DNA of 64,000 nucleotides from Psychroflexus salarius (GCF_900129035.1 NZ_FQTW01000001.1:434001-498000); one strand, 5' to 3'; positions 1 through 9,691 are shown, counted from the first letter of the stretch. Made by a program: numbers and translations. The notes: generated by a model not told the origin, from the letters alone.

Positions 1-1744
1 TGTTAAACCCTAAATTTTGAGGATAATCATATCCCATTCTTCCTAAAGTAGAGTTTTGATAACCTGTTCCAACGGGAAAAGCATTGGTAATAGAAACTGG
101 CAAGCGACCTTGAGCTTTTGTAGCACCAAAAATAATTTCAGCAGCTACTTGTTGCGCATCATCAGCATTTTGGTAGGCTTGTAAAATCACTTCAATTGGT
201 AAAAATGAATTAAGGTCAAGCAATGCATACGGACTTGTAAAATTTACAAAAACTAACTTATGTTCTCTAGATATGGCATCTAATAATTTAATTTCAGATG
301 TTGTTAAGCTGTATGATTTCCAAGGGTTTTCATCAGATTTATGATGACTTATAATAACCTGATCTGCAAACTTCAACTCTTCTAAAAGATTAGGATTTTC
401 TATTGAAAATGAATTGATTTCAGCATAATTTGAAAGTGTTTCAATAAACTTGTTATTCTCTGCATCACCTAATTTTATATAAGCTATTTTAGAGTGTTGA
501 GTTTCTGCAATTGGAATACTATTTAAATCATTCTTAACCAAAGTTATCGCCTCTTTAAATGCCTTAAAACGAGTTGCCTTGTTTTTATCTGTATTAAGAT
601 CAGAAGCCAAATTTTTAAGTGATACAGGTTGATAGTTATTTAAACCAACCTTGTATTTAGCGTAAAGTATTTTTTTAACTGAGTGCGTTAATCTTGATTT
701 AGTAATTGTTCCGTTATTGTAGGCATTTTTTATTTGTTTAATAGCAGCTTCTAAATTGTTTGGTATAAGTAAAACATCATTTCCCGCTAAAAAGGCCTTT
801 AACTCAACAATGCCTTTATCTCCAAACTCACTAGCACCTTTCATATTTAAAGCATCGGTAAAAATTAATCCAGAGAACTGAAGTTGATTAATCAAAAGTG
901 AATCGACTACTTTAGATGATAATGAGGTTGGCAAACCTTCTTGCTCGGTTAATTTTGGAACATTTAAGTGGGCAACCATTACGCTGCTAAGTCCTTGTTT
1001 AAATAGCTTTTTATAGGGATATAATTCGACTGAATCTAAACGTTTTACATTAAAATCAAGACTTGGCAGGGTTTTGTGTGAGTCTTGATCAGTATCACCA
1101 TGACCTGGAAAATGTTTGGCATTTGCCAAGACACCTTCAGCTTGAAAGCCTTTAATTAAAGCCAGGGCTTTTTGGGTAACCTGATTACGATCTTCACCAA
1201 AAGAGCGGTTTCCTATAATAGGGTTTTTAGGATTAGTATTAATATCTACAACAGGTGCAAAATTTACATGAACACCAAGCCGCTTGCTGTGCTGAGCAAT
1301 TTGTTGTCCAACCTCAAAAACCGTATTATTATTGGTTATTGCGCCAAGTGTCATGTTATAAGGAAAAGAGAAAGTTTCATCTAAACGCATTGACAAACCC
1401 CATTCGGCATCCATTCCTATTAATAAAGGAACTTGGGCTAGTTGTTGAAATTCATTTGTAAGTTGTATTTGTTGTTTGGCAGTACCTTTAGAAAATATAA
1501 CACCACCTATATGAAATTTTTTTATTTTATTTTTAAGGCTATTAATTTCAGCTGAAGACGCACTTGAAAATACATCTACCATAAATAATTGACCTATTTT
1601 TTGCTCTAAAGTTAATGTATTATAAATACTATCAACCCATTTCCGTTGCTCCAAGTGATTTTCAGAAATAAGTGGTTTAACTTGTTGAGCGTAAAAAAAA
1701 TTGACTGCTAAAACAGCCAATAATAAAATAGTGTTTTTTTGCAT
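1..1744 (-). CDS. Glycoside hydrolase family 3 protein (beta-N-acetylhexosaminidase-like), 3' end cut by window
   Basis: The frame opens at ATG 1744 and runs off the left edge, so about 581 N-terminal residues are visible. A signal peptide (MQKNTILLLAVLAVNFFYAQ) is followed by a GH3 N-terminal TIM barrel with the NagZ-type signature KHFPGHGDTD and a downstream FTDALNMKG segment, which holds the expected Asp nucleophile. After the barrel comes a GH3 C-terminal alpha/beta domain. In Bacteroidota this type often carries a further beta-lactamase-like domain, which would lie outside the window. The protein is probably periplasmic and likely removes GlcNAc from peptidoglycan fragments, which fits the amidase gene at the other end of this minus-strand cluster. 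The gap to the next gene is only 3 bp, suggesting co-transcription. Substrate is inferred from family membership. Confidence 0.9.
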   Translation of the reverse strand, partial: MQKNTILLLAVLAVNFFYAQQVKPLISENHLEQRKWVDSIYNTLTLEQKIGQLFMVDVFSSASSAEINSLKNKIKKFHIGGVIFSKGTAKQQIQLTNEFQQLAQVPLLIGMDAEWGLSMRLDETFSFPYNMTLGAITNNNTVFEVGQQIAQHSKRLGVHVNFAPVVDINTNPKNPIIGNRSFGEDRNQVTQKALALIKGFQAEGVLANAKHFPGHGDTDQDSHKTLPSLDFNVKRLDSVELYPYKKLFKQGLSSVMVAHLNVPKLTEQEGLPTSLSSKVVDSLLINQLQFSGLIFTDALNMKGASEFGDKGIVELKAFLAGNDVLLIPNNLEAAIKQIKNAYNNGTITKSRLTHSVKKILYAKYKVGLNNYQPVSLKNLASDLNTDKNKATRFKAFKEAITLVKNDLNSIPIAETQHSKIAYIKLGDAENNKFIETLSNYAEINSFSIENPNLLEELKFADQVIISHHKSDENPWKSYSLTTSEIKLLDAISREHKLVFVNFTSPYALLDLNSFLPIEVILQAYQNADDAQQVAAEIIFGATKAQGRLPVSITNAFPVGTGYQNSTLGRMGYDYPQNLGFN

Positions 1745-1747
1745 AAG

Positions 1748-2233
1748 TTATTTAAGTAATCGCGCATGCCAACTTTCCTCTAATGGAATTTCCCAGAAAT
1801 CATCAAATTCAGCTTTTGTATTGACTAAATTATTGAAAACAATTGTTTGTCTAGAAACAGCTTTTTGCTTTACCATTTTTTTGAAGTCTTTCAAGTTTTT
1901 GTGAGCAACAAAATCACCTTGTTTGTAACTTACATTCATTTTATCTAGCAAATCAACTTTGTAATCTTCCTCTAAAAACTGAATAAACCTTACTGAAGCA
2001 TCTATCGAACAACCTGAAGCAGAACTAGTTGTTTGATCTAATCCTATAACTATAAAGCGATTATAAGGTATTTTGTATCCTGCATTTAAATCTTTACCAT
2101 GAGCTGTCCAATCTTTTAAAAAGGCTTCAATTTTTGGCTTAAGCGTTGTAAGTTCTTCTTCAGAAAAACCACGATTAGATTGATAAATCCAAATGCGAGC
2201 ATCATCTGGTAACGAATTAAAGTCTACTATCAT
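1748..2233 (-). CDS. Conserved Bacteroidota protein of unknown function (161 aa)
   Basis: A compact, apparently cytoplasmic protein without signal peptide or membrane segments. Homologues in Flavobacteria are frequently labelled ABC transporter ATPase, but no Walker A, Walker B or LSGGQ signature is visible here, so that name is not supported. It has an N-terminal stretch rich in acidic residues and aromatic positions (ARIWIYQSNRGFSEEE) and a single Cys in ASGCSIDAS. It sits between the iron-sulfur protein gene and the GH3 gene with gaps of 6 and 3 bp, so it is probably the distal part of one operon. No function can be given from sequence. Confidence 0.85.
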   Translation of the reverse strand: MIVDFNSLPDDARIWIYQSNRGFSEEELTTLKPKIEAFLKDWTAHGKDLNAGYKIPYNRFIVIGLDQTTSSASGCSIDASVRFIQFLEEDYKVDLLDKMNVSYKQGDFVAHKNLKDFKKMVKQKAVSRQTIVFNNLVNTKAEFDDFWEIPLEESWHARLLK

Positions 2234-2239
2234 AATTAA

Positions 2240-3031
2240 TTATAAATCTTCTGCATTAGCAATCATCTCAACAACATCAAGCACTTCAATATCGTCTTGT
2301 TTTTCTTTATTTTTTACGCCATCTGTCATCATGGTATTGCAAAACGGACAACCAGCTGCAATAGCCTCTGGTTTAGTTTCAAGCGCTTCTTCAGTTCTGT
2401 GAATATTTACTTCTTTGTCTCCTTTTTCAGCATCTTTAAACATCTGTGCACCACCAGCACCACAACATAAGCCTTTTTGCTTACAACTCTTCATCTCTAT
2501 TAATTCAACTTCTAGTTTACGAAGCAAATCACGAGGCGCTTCATATTCATCATTAGCACGACCTAAATAACATGGATCATGATAGGTAATGCGTTTTCCT
2601 TTAAATTTTCCACCTTCAATTTTAAGGCGACCTTCATTTAAAAGCTGTTTTAAAAACTGTGTATGATGAACCACATCATAATTTCCGCCTAATTCTGGGT
2701 ATTCGTTTTTAATGGTATTAAAACAATGTGGACAAGCAGTCACTATTTTTTTTACTTCATAAGCATTTAAAACTTCGATATTAGTCATTGCTTGCATTTG
2801 AAATAAAAATTCGTTTCCAGCGCGTTTTGCAGGATCACCTGTGCAAGACTCTTCTGTGCCAAGAACAGCAAAATCAACACCAATGTTGTTTAATATTTTT
2901 ACAAAGGCCTTAGTTATTTTTTTGGCTCTATCGTCAAAACTTCCTGCGCATCCAACCCAGAATAAAACTTCTGGTTGTTTACCTTCAGCTAAATATGATG
3001 CCATTGTTGGCACATGTAATTGTTTACTCAT
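2240..3031 (-). CDS. Cysteine-rich (CCG-domain) Fe-S oxidoreductase subunit, HdrD/GlpC-like
   Basis: 263 aa. Two CCG domains are visible: a first set (VGCAGSFD near residue 28, then TACPHCFNT near 100) and a second with SCKQKGLCCGAGGAQ and GCPFCNTMMTDG. These are the cysteine motifs that bind a noncubane [4Fe-4S] cluster in heterodisulfide reductase subunit B/D, GlpC and lactate-utilisation proteins. It has no 4Fe-4S ferredoxin motif of its own; those are in the membrane partner at 3471-4817. Together the two would form a split membrane quinone-linked Fe-S oxidoreductase. The electron donor is unknown. The two genes are separated by a HAD-like gene but lie on the same strand with short gaps. 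Confidence 0.88.
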   Translation of the reverse strand: MSKQLHVPTMASYLAEGKQPEVLFWVGCAGSFDDRAKKITKAFVKILNNIGVDFAVLGTEESCTGDPAKRAGNEFLFQMQAMTNIEVLNAYEVKKIVTACPHCFNTIKNEYPELGGNYDVVHHTQFLKQLLNEGRLKIEGGKFKGKRITYHDPCYLGRANDEYEAPRDLLRKLEVELIEMKSCKQKGLCCGAGGAQMFKDAEKGDKEVNIHRTEEALETKPEAIAAGCPFCNTMMTDGVKNKEKQDDIEVLDVVEMIANAEDL

Positions 3032-3035
3032 AGCA

Positions 3036-3467
3036 CTAATCTTTAAATACTTGTATAGTCACTTCTTTATCAACTAAATCCGTGAATTTTCCTTTATATC
3101 TTGTGGCTTTAACGAGATGATTATCAATCCAGTGATAATTCCCACCACGTGGTTTACCCATCAATAAATTATGGTATTTAAACCCATGTTTTTTTAACCA
3201 TTTTTCTGTAATTGCTCTATGATCTTCAGTTCTTGAAGTAAAGAAGCAAATTTGGTGACCTTCATCAAACCATTCATTGAGTGTTTTTAGAGCATCAGGG
3301 AATGGCTCGCAAGTTGCCATCCGTTCTGGTTCTTCATTAGGAACATCTTCAGTAATTGTACCATCAATATCAATGAGGTAATTTTTAATATGGTCTGGCA
3401 ATCCAGGACTAACCGTTTCACCGTTAATGCTTAGTTTTTGAAGTTGTTCATCTTTATTTTTAGTCAT
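3036..3467 (-). CDS. HAD-like protein (small phosphatase-like, 143 aa)
   Basis: A central IDIDGTITED segment matches the HAD motif I (DxDGT) nucleophile region, and FFTSRTEDH matches motif II (hydrophobic-T/S). A later WIDNH may correspond to the acidic motif. The protein lacks a large cap domain. Similar Flavobacterial proteins are sometimes called phosphoheptose isomerase, which the sequence does not support. It is placed between two genes of an Fe-S oxidoreductase with gaps of 3 to 4 bp, so it is translationally close to them. The substrate is unknown; a small phosphorylated metabolite is the family-level guess. Confidence 0.82.
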   Translation of the reverse strand: MTKNKDEQLQKLSINGETVSPGLPDHIKNYLIDIDGTITEDVPNEEPERMATCEPFPDALKTLNEWFDEGHQICFFTSRTEDHRAITEKWLKKHGFKYHNLLMGKPRGGNYHWIDNHLVKATRYKGKFTDLVDKEVTIQVFKD

Positions 3468-3470
3468 AAT

Positions 3471-4817
3471 TTAAGATTCATTAACCCAATTAAGACGGTC
3501 TTGTTGATTGTAAGGCCAAGGTGCAGCGTTGTTTTCTATGTTCGTCATAGCATTGTTTAATTCAGCTGGCGCCGCACTTTCTTCCATTACTAAATACTGA
3601 CGCATATCCATAATAATAGATAAAGGATCAATACCAACTGGACAAGCTTCTACACAAGCATTACAGGTTGTACATGCCCAAAGTTCTTCTCGTGAAATGT
3701 AGCCATCTAACAATTTTTTGTCATCATTTTCTGGTTGATGATCACTATTTTTGTTAAGAGATTCACCAATCGACTCCAGTCGGTCTCGCGTATCCATCAT
3801 GATTTTACGAGGCGATAATTTTTTACCCGTTTGATTTGCAGGGCATTCGGCAGTACAACGACCACATTCTGTACAAGTGTATGAACTCAACAACTGAAAC
3901 CAAGATAAATCGGTTACATCACTAGCACCGAATTTTTCAGGGATTTCATCTTCGCCTTCAGCTGGTTCTGCAAACGGATCAGCGTTTGGATCCATCATCA
4001 TCTTAACTTCACTAGTTACAGATTCTAAATTTCTGAATTCGCCTTTCGGATTCAAATTCGAAAAATAAACGTTTGGAAAAGCAAGCAGAATATGCAAATG
4101 TTTTGAATAATATAAATAATTCAAGAAAAATAAAATACCAATTATATGAAGCCACCAAGCTGCGCGTTCAACTACAATCAAGGTTGAAGTTGACAGGCCA
4201 TCTAAAACTGGCAGTAAATATTGACTAATAGGAAATGCGCCCATGATGCCTGCTTCACTTGCATAATGCTTAGCACCACTTAATTGAAGTTGGTAGTCTG
4301 CTGCATTCATGGTTAAGAAAAGTAGCATTAACACCACTTCAAAATATAAAATGTAGTTGGCGTCATTTTTAGGCCAACCTTTTAATTCTTTAGATAAAAA
4401 CCGTTTAATGTTCATTAGATTTCGACGTATCCAAAAAATAATAACACTTAATAAAACTAGTAATGCGAGGACTTCAAAGCTTCCAATTAAAAAATCATAA
4501 ACAGGTCCTAAAAAACTAAATAAACGGTGTGTCCCTAAAATACCATCAAGAATAATTTCTAAAACTTCAATATTAATGATTACAAAACCTACATAAACAA
4601 TAACGTGTAATGCTCCAGCAATAGGTTTGGTTACCATTTTAGATTGGCCTAAAGCCACACGCAACATTTTATTAAGACGTTTTTTCTTTTGATCAGAGCG
4701 ATTAACATCTTTTCCGAGATTTACATTACGTTTTAAGCGCTTTACATTTCTAACAAAAAAATAAACTGCGAAAGCAAAAACGGCTACAAATAATATTTGA
4801 GGTAAAAACTGCATCAT
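3471..4817 (-). CDS. Membrane Fe-S protein, NarI-like cytochrome b domain fused to dicluster 4Fe-4S domain
   Basis: 448 aa. About the first 250 residues carry several hydrophobic helices (for example LPQILFVAVFAFAVYFFV and VLALLVLLSVIIFWI) with histidines suited to haem binding, as in NarI/DsrM-type subunits. The C-terminal part has two ferredoxin motifs: CTECGRCTAECP and CTTCNACVEACP. This is the membrane half of a heterodisulfide-reductase-like complex; the CCG subunit is at 2240-3031. The likely role is electron transfer between a cytoplasmic donor and the quinone pool (family-based inference). The start (MMQ) overlaps the stop of the MCE gene by one base, which argues for translational coupling. 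Confidence 0.9.
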   Translation of the reverse strand: MMQFLPQILFVAVFAFAVYFFVRNVKRLKRNVNLGKDVNRSDQKKKRLNKMLRVALGQSKMVTKPIAGALHVIVYVGFVIINIEVLEIILDGILGTHRLFSFLGPVYDFLIGSFEVLALLVLLSVIIFWIRRNLMNIKRFLSKELKGWPKNDANYILYFEVVLMLLFLTMNAADYQLQLSGAKHYASEAGIMGAFPISQYLLPVLDGLSTSTLIVVERAAWWLHIIGILFFLNYLYYSKHLHILLAFPNVYFSNLNPKGEFRNLESVTSEVKMMMDPNADPFAEPAEGEDEIPEKFGASDVTDLSWFQLLSSYTCTECGRCTAECPANQTGKKLSPRKIMMDTRDRLESIGESLNKNSDHQPENDDKKLLDGYISREELWACTTCNACVEACPVGIDPLSIIMDMRQYLVMEESAAPAELNNAMTNIENNAAPWPYNQQDRLNWVNES

Positions 4818-5782
4818 TAGTCTTGGTTATTTTGATATGGTGTGTGCTTTTTCCCAAATAGAGAAAAATGAACATATCTTTTAGGGTTTTCTTTAATATC
4901 TTTAAACAACAACTCTAATTCTTTAGAAGACTTTTCTAGGTTTGTATATAAATCTTCATCATTTATCAATTTACCTAAACTTCCTTCTCCATCTGAAATT
5001 TTAGTTGTGACTTGATTTAAATTTAACAAAGTTTGATCGATATTAGCAACCAAAGCTTGATATTCAATCTGTGATAAACTATCGGTGATTTGAACTAAAT
5101 TTTCTGAAGTTTTATTAAAATTACTGATAGATTGGTTTAAATCTGAATCTTCTTGGTTTATATTTTTGTTGAGTGCATCAGCCGATAGACGTATTGATTT
5201 TAAAGTTAGTGTTAATTCTGCAACTGCGGTTTGAACTTCACTTCTGGTATTTGGATTCAATACCTGGTTAACGCTAGTAACTAAAGAATCTATACTAACA
5301 ACCGAACGTTCTATTTTAGCTTGAAGCGGTGTTAATTTGTCATTCACAAGTTCTAACAATCCATCATCAATATTGCCAATTAAAGTATCTCCAGAAACGG
5401 CTTTTGTGGGGTTTTTAAAATTTGGTTCAATCGCAATAGATTTGCCACCGATAAAATCGCCGCCAAAAATATTTACCACACTATTTTTTGAAAATTGAAA
5501 ATCGCTATTAATACTCAGCTCTACCAAAACCTTACCTGTTTCATTTAGAAATCTAATGTCACTAACTTGACCAACTTGTAAGCCGTTAATGGTAACTGGC
5601 GAAGAATTTCCTAAACCTTGCACATCGTCATAAACCGCGTAAAATGTACGTGATTTATTTAATAAGTTATTGCCTTTTAAGTAGTTATAGCCAAATACAA
5701 AAAGCGTAATCGCCACAATGGCAATTAGTCCTGCTTTAAATTCTTTTGATAGTTTCAAGTTTTGAATATTTTGAATGTTCAA
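4817..5782 (-). CDS. MCE-family (MlaD-like) lipid transport protein
   Basis: 321 aa. A single N-terminal membrane helix (FKAGLIAIVAITLFVFGYNY, residues about 15-35) anchors the protein. An MCE domain follows, with the typical YDDVQGLGNSSPVTINGLQV segment, and then a long helical region (about residues 140-300) predicted to form the tube seen in MCE proteins. Family members shuttle phospholipids between inner and outer membranes with an ABC transporter. No MlaE or MlaF gene is adjacent, so partners must be elsewhere. The gene lies 38 bp downstream of the amidase and overlaps the membrane Fe-S gene by one base. Confidence 0.92.
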   Translation of the reverse strand: MNIQNIQNLKLSKEFKAGLIAIVAITLFVFGYNYLKGNNLLNKSRTFYAVYDDVQGLGNSSPVTINGLQVGQVSDIRFLNETGKVLVELSINSDFQFSKNSVVNIFGGDFIGGKSIAIEPNFKNPTKAVSGDTLIGNIDDGLLELVNDKLTPLQAKIERSVVSIDSLVTSVNQVLNPNTRSEVQTAVAELTLTLKSIRLSADALNKNINQEDSDLNQSISNFNKTSENLVQITDSLSQIEYQALVANIDQTLLNLNQVTTKISDGEGSLGKLINDEDLYTNLEKSSKELELLFKDIKENPKRYVHFSLFGKKHTPYQNNQD

Positions 5783-5820
5783 ATGTAATAAAATAAGCTG
5801 TAAGATGAGAATAAATAAGC

Positions 5821-6906
5821 TTATTTGAGTGCTTCTTGAATACTAACTATTTGTCCTGATTTATTAAAAGCAACGATAAAAGCGCCTTTAAAAGACTTAG
5901 ACTCGGCTTTGTCTTTCAAGCTTTTGGCATCTAAGTAGTTTTTAGCTTCACCATAAAAATATTTATAAATGTTACCTACTTTTAAACGTGATATTAAATC
6001 TAAACCTTTGAAATTGTAGGGTTTTGTTTCAATTTTTTTTGAACTTGCTGCAAGTTGAACTTTAAATGTGTAACCTTGTTTGTCTTCAGTCAAATCCTTA
6101 GCTTCAACTTGCATCCCAGCTATTTGAGCATCTAAACTTTCTAAATTGATGATGTTTTTATAATTAATTAGTCCATCTACAATAGCTTCAGCCATCTTGG
6201 TTTGTCCTGTTTTTGAGTTTAAAAATCGGCCTTCAGCTTTATTGGTTAAAAAACCTGTTTCAACAAGAATACTTGGCATGTAAGTTTCTCTTAAAACTAA
6301 AAAACCTGCCTGTTTCACTTTTCGGTTTTTTCGGTTAAGCACGCCTGTAAACTGTTTTTGTACATAATTAGCTACCAAAATACTTTGATCAAGAAACTCC
6401 TCTTGCATCAAACTGAAAATAATGTAAGATTCGGGAGATTCTGGATTAAATCCATCATACTTTACTTTATAATCTTCTTCTAGCTTGATAACAGAGTTTT
6501 CTTTCATCGCTATTTCAAGGTTATCTTTGTTACGATGTAGACCTAGAACGAAGGTTTCAGCGCCATAAGCACTTGAAGTGTGTGCATTACAATGTACTGA
6601 AACAAATAAGTCGGCTTTAGCATCATTAGCTATATGCGCGCGCTTATGTAAAGGAATAAATACGTCGGTTTTACGGGTGTAAATCAGTTCTATATCTTGA
6701 TAATCTTCAAGTAATTGACCAACTTTTAAAACAATTTTTAAGGCAATATCCTTTTCATTGTAACCATTACCTGTATTACCAGGATCATCACCACCGTGAC
6801 CAGCATCAAGTACAATTTTGAAGGTTTCATTTTGTGCAAAAAGCTGATTACCAATTGGTGAAATAATTAAAAAAAACAGAAATAGTACAATATGTATTAA
6901 CTTCAT
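5821..6906 (-). CDS. N-acetylmuramoyl-L-alanine amidase (Amidase_3) with C-terminal SPOR-like domain
   Basis: 361 aa. An N-terminal signal peptide ends near LFAQ. The Amidase_3 zinc-hydrolase fold shows VLDAGHGGDDPG (first His ligand), the region around NEKD (Glu ligand), SVHCNAH (second His) and VETGFLTN (catalytic Glu). The last 80 or so residues (FKVQLAASSKKIE to the end) look like a SPOR-type peptidoglycan-binding domain. It cleaves the amide bond between MurNAc and the stem peptide in the periplasm, for daughter-cell separation or recycling. The gene is divergent from lptD and heads the minus-strand cluster that ends with the GH3 gene. Confidence 0.95.
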   Translation of the reverse strand: MKLIHIVLFLFFLIISPIGNQLFAQNETFKIVLDAGHGGDDPGNTGNGYNEKDIALKIVLKVGQLLEDYQDIELIYTRKTDVFIPLHKRAHIANDAKADLFVSVHCNAHTSSAYGAETFVLGLHRNKDNLEIAMKENSVIKLEEDYKVKYDGFNPESPESYIIFSLMQEEFLDQSILVANYVQKQFTGVLNRKNRKVKQAGFLVLRETYMPSILVETGFLTNKAEGRFLNSKTGQTKMAEAIVDGLINYKNIINLESLDAQIAGMQVEAKDLTEDKQGYTFKVQLAASSKKIETKPYNFKGLDLISRLKVGNIYKYFYGEAKNYLDAKSLKDKAESKSFKGAFIVAFNKSGQIVSIQEALK

Positions 6907-6972
6907 AAGTTGTGTTTTCAGGGCAAGTTTTGAGTTTTAATAAATATATGAGTTACATACTAAAATAATATG

Positions 6973-6980
6973 TAATTTTG
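6973..6980 (+). promoter_or_regulatory. Putative -7 element of lptD promoter
   Basis: TAATTTTG matches the Bacteroidota -7 consensus TAnnTTTG and lies 46 bp upstream of the TTG start of lptD. A convincing TTG at -33 is not seen at the 19-bp spacing, so the site is tentative. Confidence 0.4.
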
Positions 6981-7026
6981 GACTTTCAAAAATCAAGCCA
7001 GTTACACAAAAATAGTCTTATTAATC

Positions 7027-9690
7027 TTGCAAACAAATCAACTACAACTACTTTTTTTGTTTTTAATGGTTTCCATAATGGCAAGTCAGGCTCAAGTAAT
7101 CGATACGACTAAAACAACTCAAGATAGCAACAAAAAAGTAACTGACTCTATTAAGGTTGATTCAGTTAAAGTTAAAAAATCGCTTTTAACCGATATCATT
7201 GAAACTACAGCTAAAGATTATAAACGTTTTGCTAGAAAAGAAAACAAGCTTTACTTGTATAATGAAGCTGAAATAAATTATCAAGATTATAATATTAAAG
7301 CAGGGCAAATAGTAGTAAATAACAATAACAACATGGTCTTTGCAGCTGGAATTGTTGACTCAACTGGAAGTTATACACAACGACCTATTTTTGAGCAAGG
7401 CAGCAATGTTGTTGAGCCTGACAGCTTGGTATTTAATTTTGATTCCAAAAAAGCCATTGTTTATAACTCACGTACAAAACAAGGCGCTTTTAATGTTAAA
7501 AGTAGAGTTTCTAAACGGGTAAATGATTCGACTTATTATTCTGCAGATGCCATTTTTACGACCGATGACGACTTAGAAGATCCTGATTATTATTTTAGAG
7601 GACGAAAAATAAAGTTTGTCCCAGATAAGAAAATTGTAACAAGTTGGGTAAATATGTATATTGCTGATGTCCCAACACCGCTAGGTTTGCCATTTGGATA
7701 TTTCCCACTAACCGACAAACAAGCTTCTGGTTTTATTATTCCATCATTTGGTGAAAATGCCAACCGTGGCTTTTTCTTACAAAATGGCGGTTACTATTTT
7801 GCCATTAACGATTATGTTGATTTAGCTTTATTTGGTGATTATTACTCTAACGGTAGTTACGGTTTTAGAGCTGAAACTAATTATAATGTGCGTTACCGTT
7901 TTAACGGAAACTTCAACCTAAGAATTGAAAAATTATTAAGTGAAGAACGCGGATTCCCTAACTTTTCAGAACAAAGCATCTTCAATTTAAGATGGTCTCA
8001 CAACCAAGATTCAAAAGCGAGTCCAAATTCAAGATTTTCAGCTTCTGTAAACCTAGGTAGTAGCAATTTCTACAGGCAATCTGTTAACCAAAATAATACA
8101 GGTAACTTTTTAAACAACACCTTAAATTCTTCGGTTTCTTTTTCTAAAACCTTTGATGGCGAACCTCAAATGAATTTAAACTTAACAGCAACCCATAGCC
8201 AGAATACTAACACCCAACAAATTAATATGACTCTACCAACGCTACAATTTAGTGTTGGTAGAATTTTTCCGCTTGCACCAAAATCAGGTGTTAAAAAAGG
8301 AGCCATCGAAAACATTAACCTACAATATAATGTAAGAGCCGAAAACAGAATTAGAACAAGCGATTCCTTATTTTTTAAACCACAAATGTTTAGAGACGCT
8401 CAAGTTGGCGCAAGACACTCAATACCAATATCAACTAACTTTAAAATTTTTAAACACTTTAGCGTTAGTGCTTCTACAAACCTAGAAGAAGTTTGGACGC
8501 TTAAATCGATTAAACAAGATTTTAATCCAACAACACGTCAAGTTGTTAGAGACACTTTAAATAATTTTGACCGCTATTTAACCTATAACTTTAGTTCTAG
8601 TATCGGTACCACTGTATATGGTAAGGTAAATTTTGGTGATGACAAAAAAATAAAGGCTATTAGGCACGTCATGCGACCAAGTATTGGTTATAATATTAAT
8701 CCGGGTTTTGACCAATATTACGATGAATATATCAGACCTGGAATTGCAGGTGCTGAAGACGAAATTATTGAGTATTCACGTTTTGAAGGAACGCTTTATG
8801 GCGCACCAAATAACCGGTTTTCTAATGGTATTTCATTTAGTTTAACTAATGATTTTGAAGCCAAAGTGCGTAAAAAAGACTCAACTTTAACTGGAGAAGA
8901 TCGATGGGAGAAAAGAAAATTACTGAATAACCTAAGTTTTAGCACGAATTATGATATAGCTGCAGACTCGCTAAACCTAAGTGAAATAGCTGTAAGAGCT
9001 TCAATACCTGTCGTAAAAGATAAGTTAACCATTAATGCCATAGGATCTCTAAATATTTATGCCTTAGATAACAATAACCGTTTAATTGATAAGTTAAATA
9101 TTGAAAATGGCGGAAGCTTATTTCGTTTAACACGAGGAAATTTAAGCTTTAATTATGCCCTTGATAGCAGAACACTTTTTGGCAAAGATGATGAAGATGA
9201 TGATAAAAAATCAGATAATAAAACTTCAGAATCTGCTTTAAATGGCGGTCGAGACGATAATTTATTTGGTAGTAGTGAACCGCTCAACACTACAAATAAT
9301 CGCAAAAACAACAAAGATAAACCTAAGTCTGAAAAAGAAAATAAGCTTTACAATTACAACATTCCGTGGAGTTTAAATTTAGCCTACACCTTAACCTACA
9401 ATAATAGGGCAAGAGAAAATGAAATTGGCTCACATTCCATCATGTTCTCCGGCGATGTTGAATTATCACCAAACTGGTCAGTCGGTGTGTCTTCTGGTTT
9501 TGATTTAAAAGACAAAGGTTTCACATTTACACAATTTAGATTTTCTAGAGACCTTAATACCTGGCGAATGAACTTTAATTGGACGCCATTTGGCACCCGT
9601 AAATCTTGGTTTTTCTTTATCGGTATTAAAGCCTCAGTACTTAGCGATATAAAATATGACAAAAACCGAGAACGCGACAGACAATTATAA
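7027..9690 (+). CDS. lptD: LPS transport outer-membrane protein LptD-like
   Basis: 887 aa from a TTG start at 7027; the start was chosen because it gives a complete signal peptide (hydrophobic LLFLFLMVSIMASQAQ) and no upstream ATG is in frame. A downstream ATG at 7066 would cut the hydrophobic core. An N-terminal OstA/LptA-like jellyroll region (about residues 60-230, with YNEAEINYQDYNIKAGQIVV) precedes a long barrel of alternating aromatic strands ending in WFFFIGIKASVLSDIKY. In Flavobacteria this is the large LptD variant, which inserts lipopolysaccharide into the outer leaflet. An Asp/Lys-rich low-complexity stretch (DDEDDDKKSDN, near residue 720) is probably an exposed loop. Confidence 0.88.
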   Translation: MQTNQLQLLFLFLMVSIMASQAQVIDTTKTTQDSNKKVTDSIKVDSVKVKKSLLTDIIETTAKDYKRFARKENKLYLYNEAEINYQDYNIKAGQIVVNNNNNMVFAAGIVDSTGSYTQRPIFEQGSNVVEPDSLVFNFDSKKAIVYNSRTKQGAFNVKSRVSKRVNDSTYYSADAIFTTDDDLEDPDYYFRGRKIKFVPDKKIVTSWVNMYIADVPTPLGLPFGYFPLTDKQASGFIIPSFGENANRGFFLQNGGYYFAINDYVDLALFGDYYSNGSYGFRAETNYNVRYRFNGNFNLRIEKLLSEERGFPNFSEQSIFNLRWSHNQDSKASPNSRFSASVNLGSSNFYRQSVNQNNTGNFLNNTLNSSVSFSKTFDGEPQMNLNLTATHSQNTNTQQINMTLPTLQFSVGRIFPLAPKSGVKKGAIENINLQYNVRAENRIRTSDSLFFKPQMFRDAQVGARHSIPISTNFKIFKHFSVSASTNLEEVWTLKSIKQDFNPTTRQVVRDTLNNFDRYLTYNFSSSIGTTVYGKVNFGDDKKIKAIRHVMRPSIGYNINPGFDQYYDEYIRPGIAGAEDEIIEYSRFEGTLYGAPNNRFSNGISFSLTNDFEAKVRKKDSTLTGEDRWEKRKLLNNLSFSTNYDIAADSLNLSEIAVRASIPVVKDKLTINAIGSLNIYALDNNNRLIDKLNIENGGSLFRLTRGNLSFNYALDSRTLFGKDDEDDDKKSDNKTSESALNGGRDDNLFGSSEPLNTTNNRKNNKDKPKSEKENKLYNYNIPWSLNLAYTLTYNNRARENEIGSHSIMFSGDVELSPNWSVGVSSGFDLKDKGFTFTQFRFSRDLNTWRMNFNWTPFGTRKSWFFFIGIKASVLSDIKYDKNRERDRQL

Positions 9691-9691
9691 T

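Noticed and set aside
1748-2233. ABC transporter ATPase
   Set aside because: Homologues often carry this name, but no Walker or signature motif is present; kept as unknown.
9656-9691. N-terminal extension of the RidA protein
   Set aside because: It overlaps the end of lptD and is absent from the family; ATG 9692 gives the normal length.
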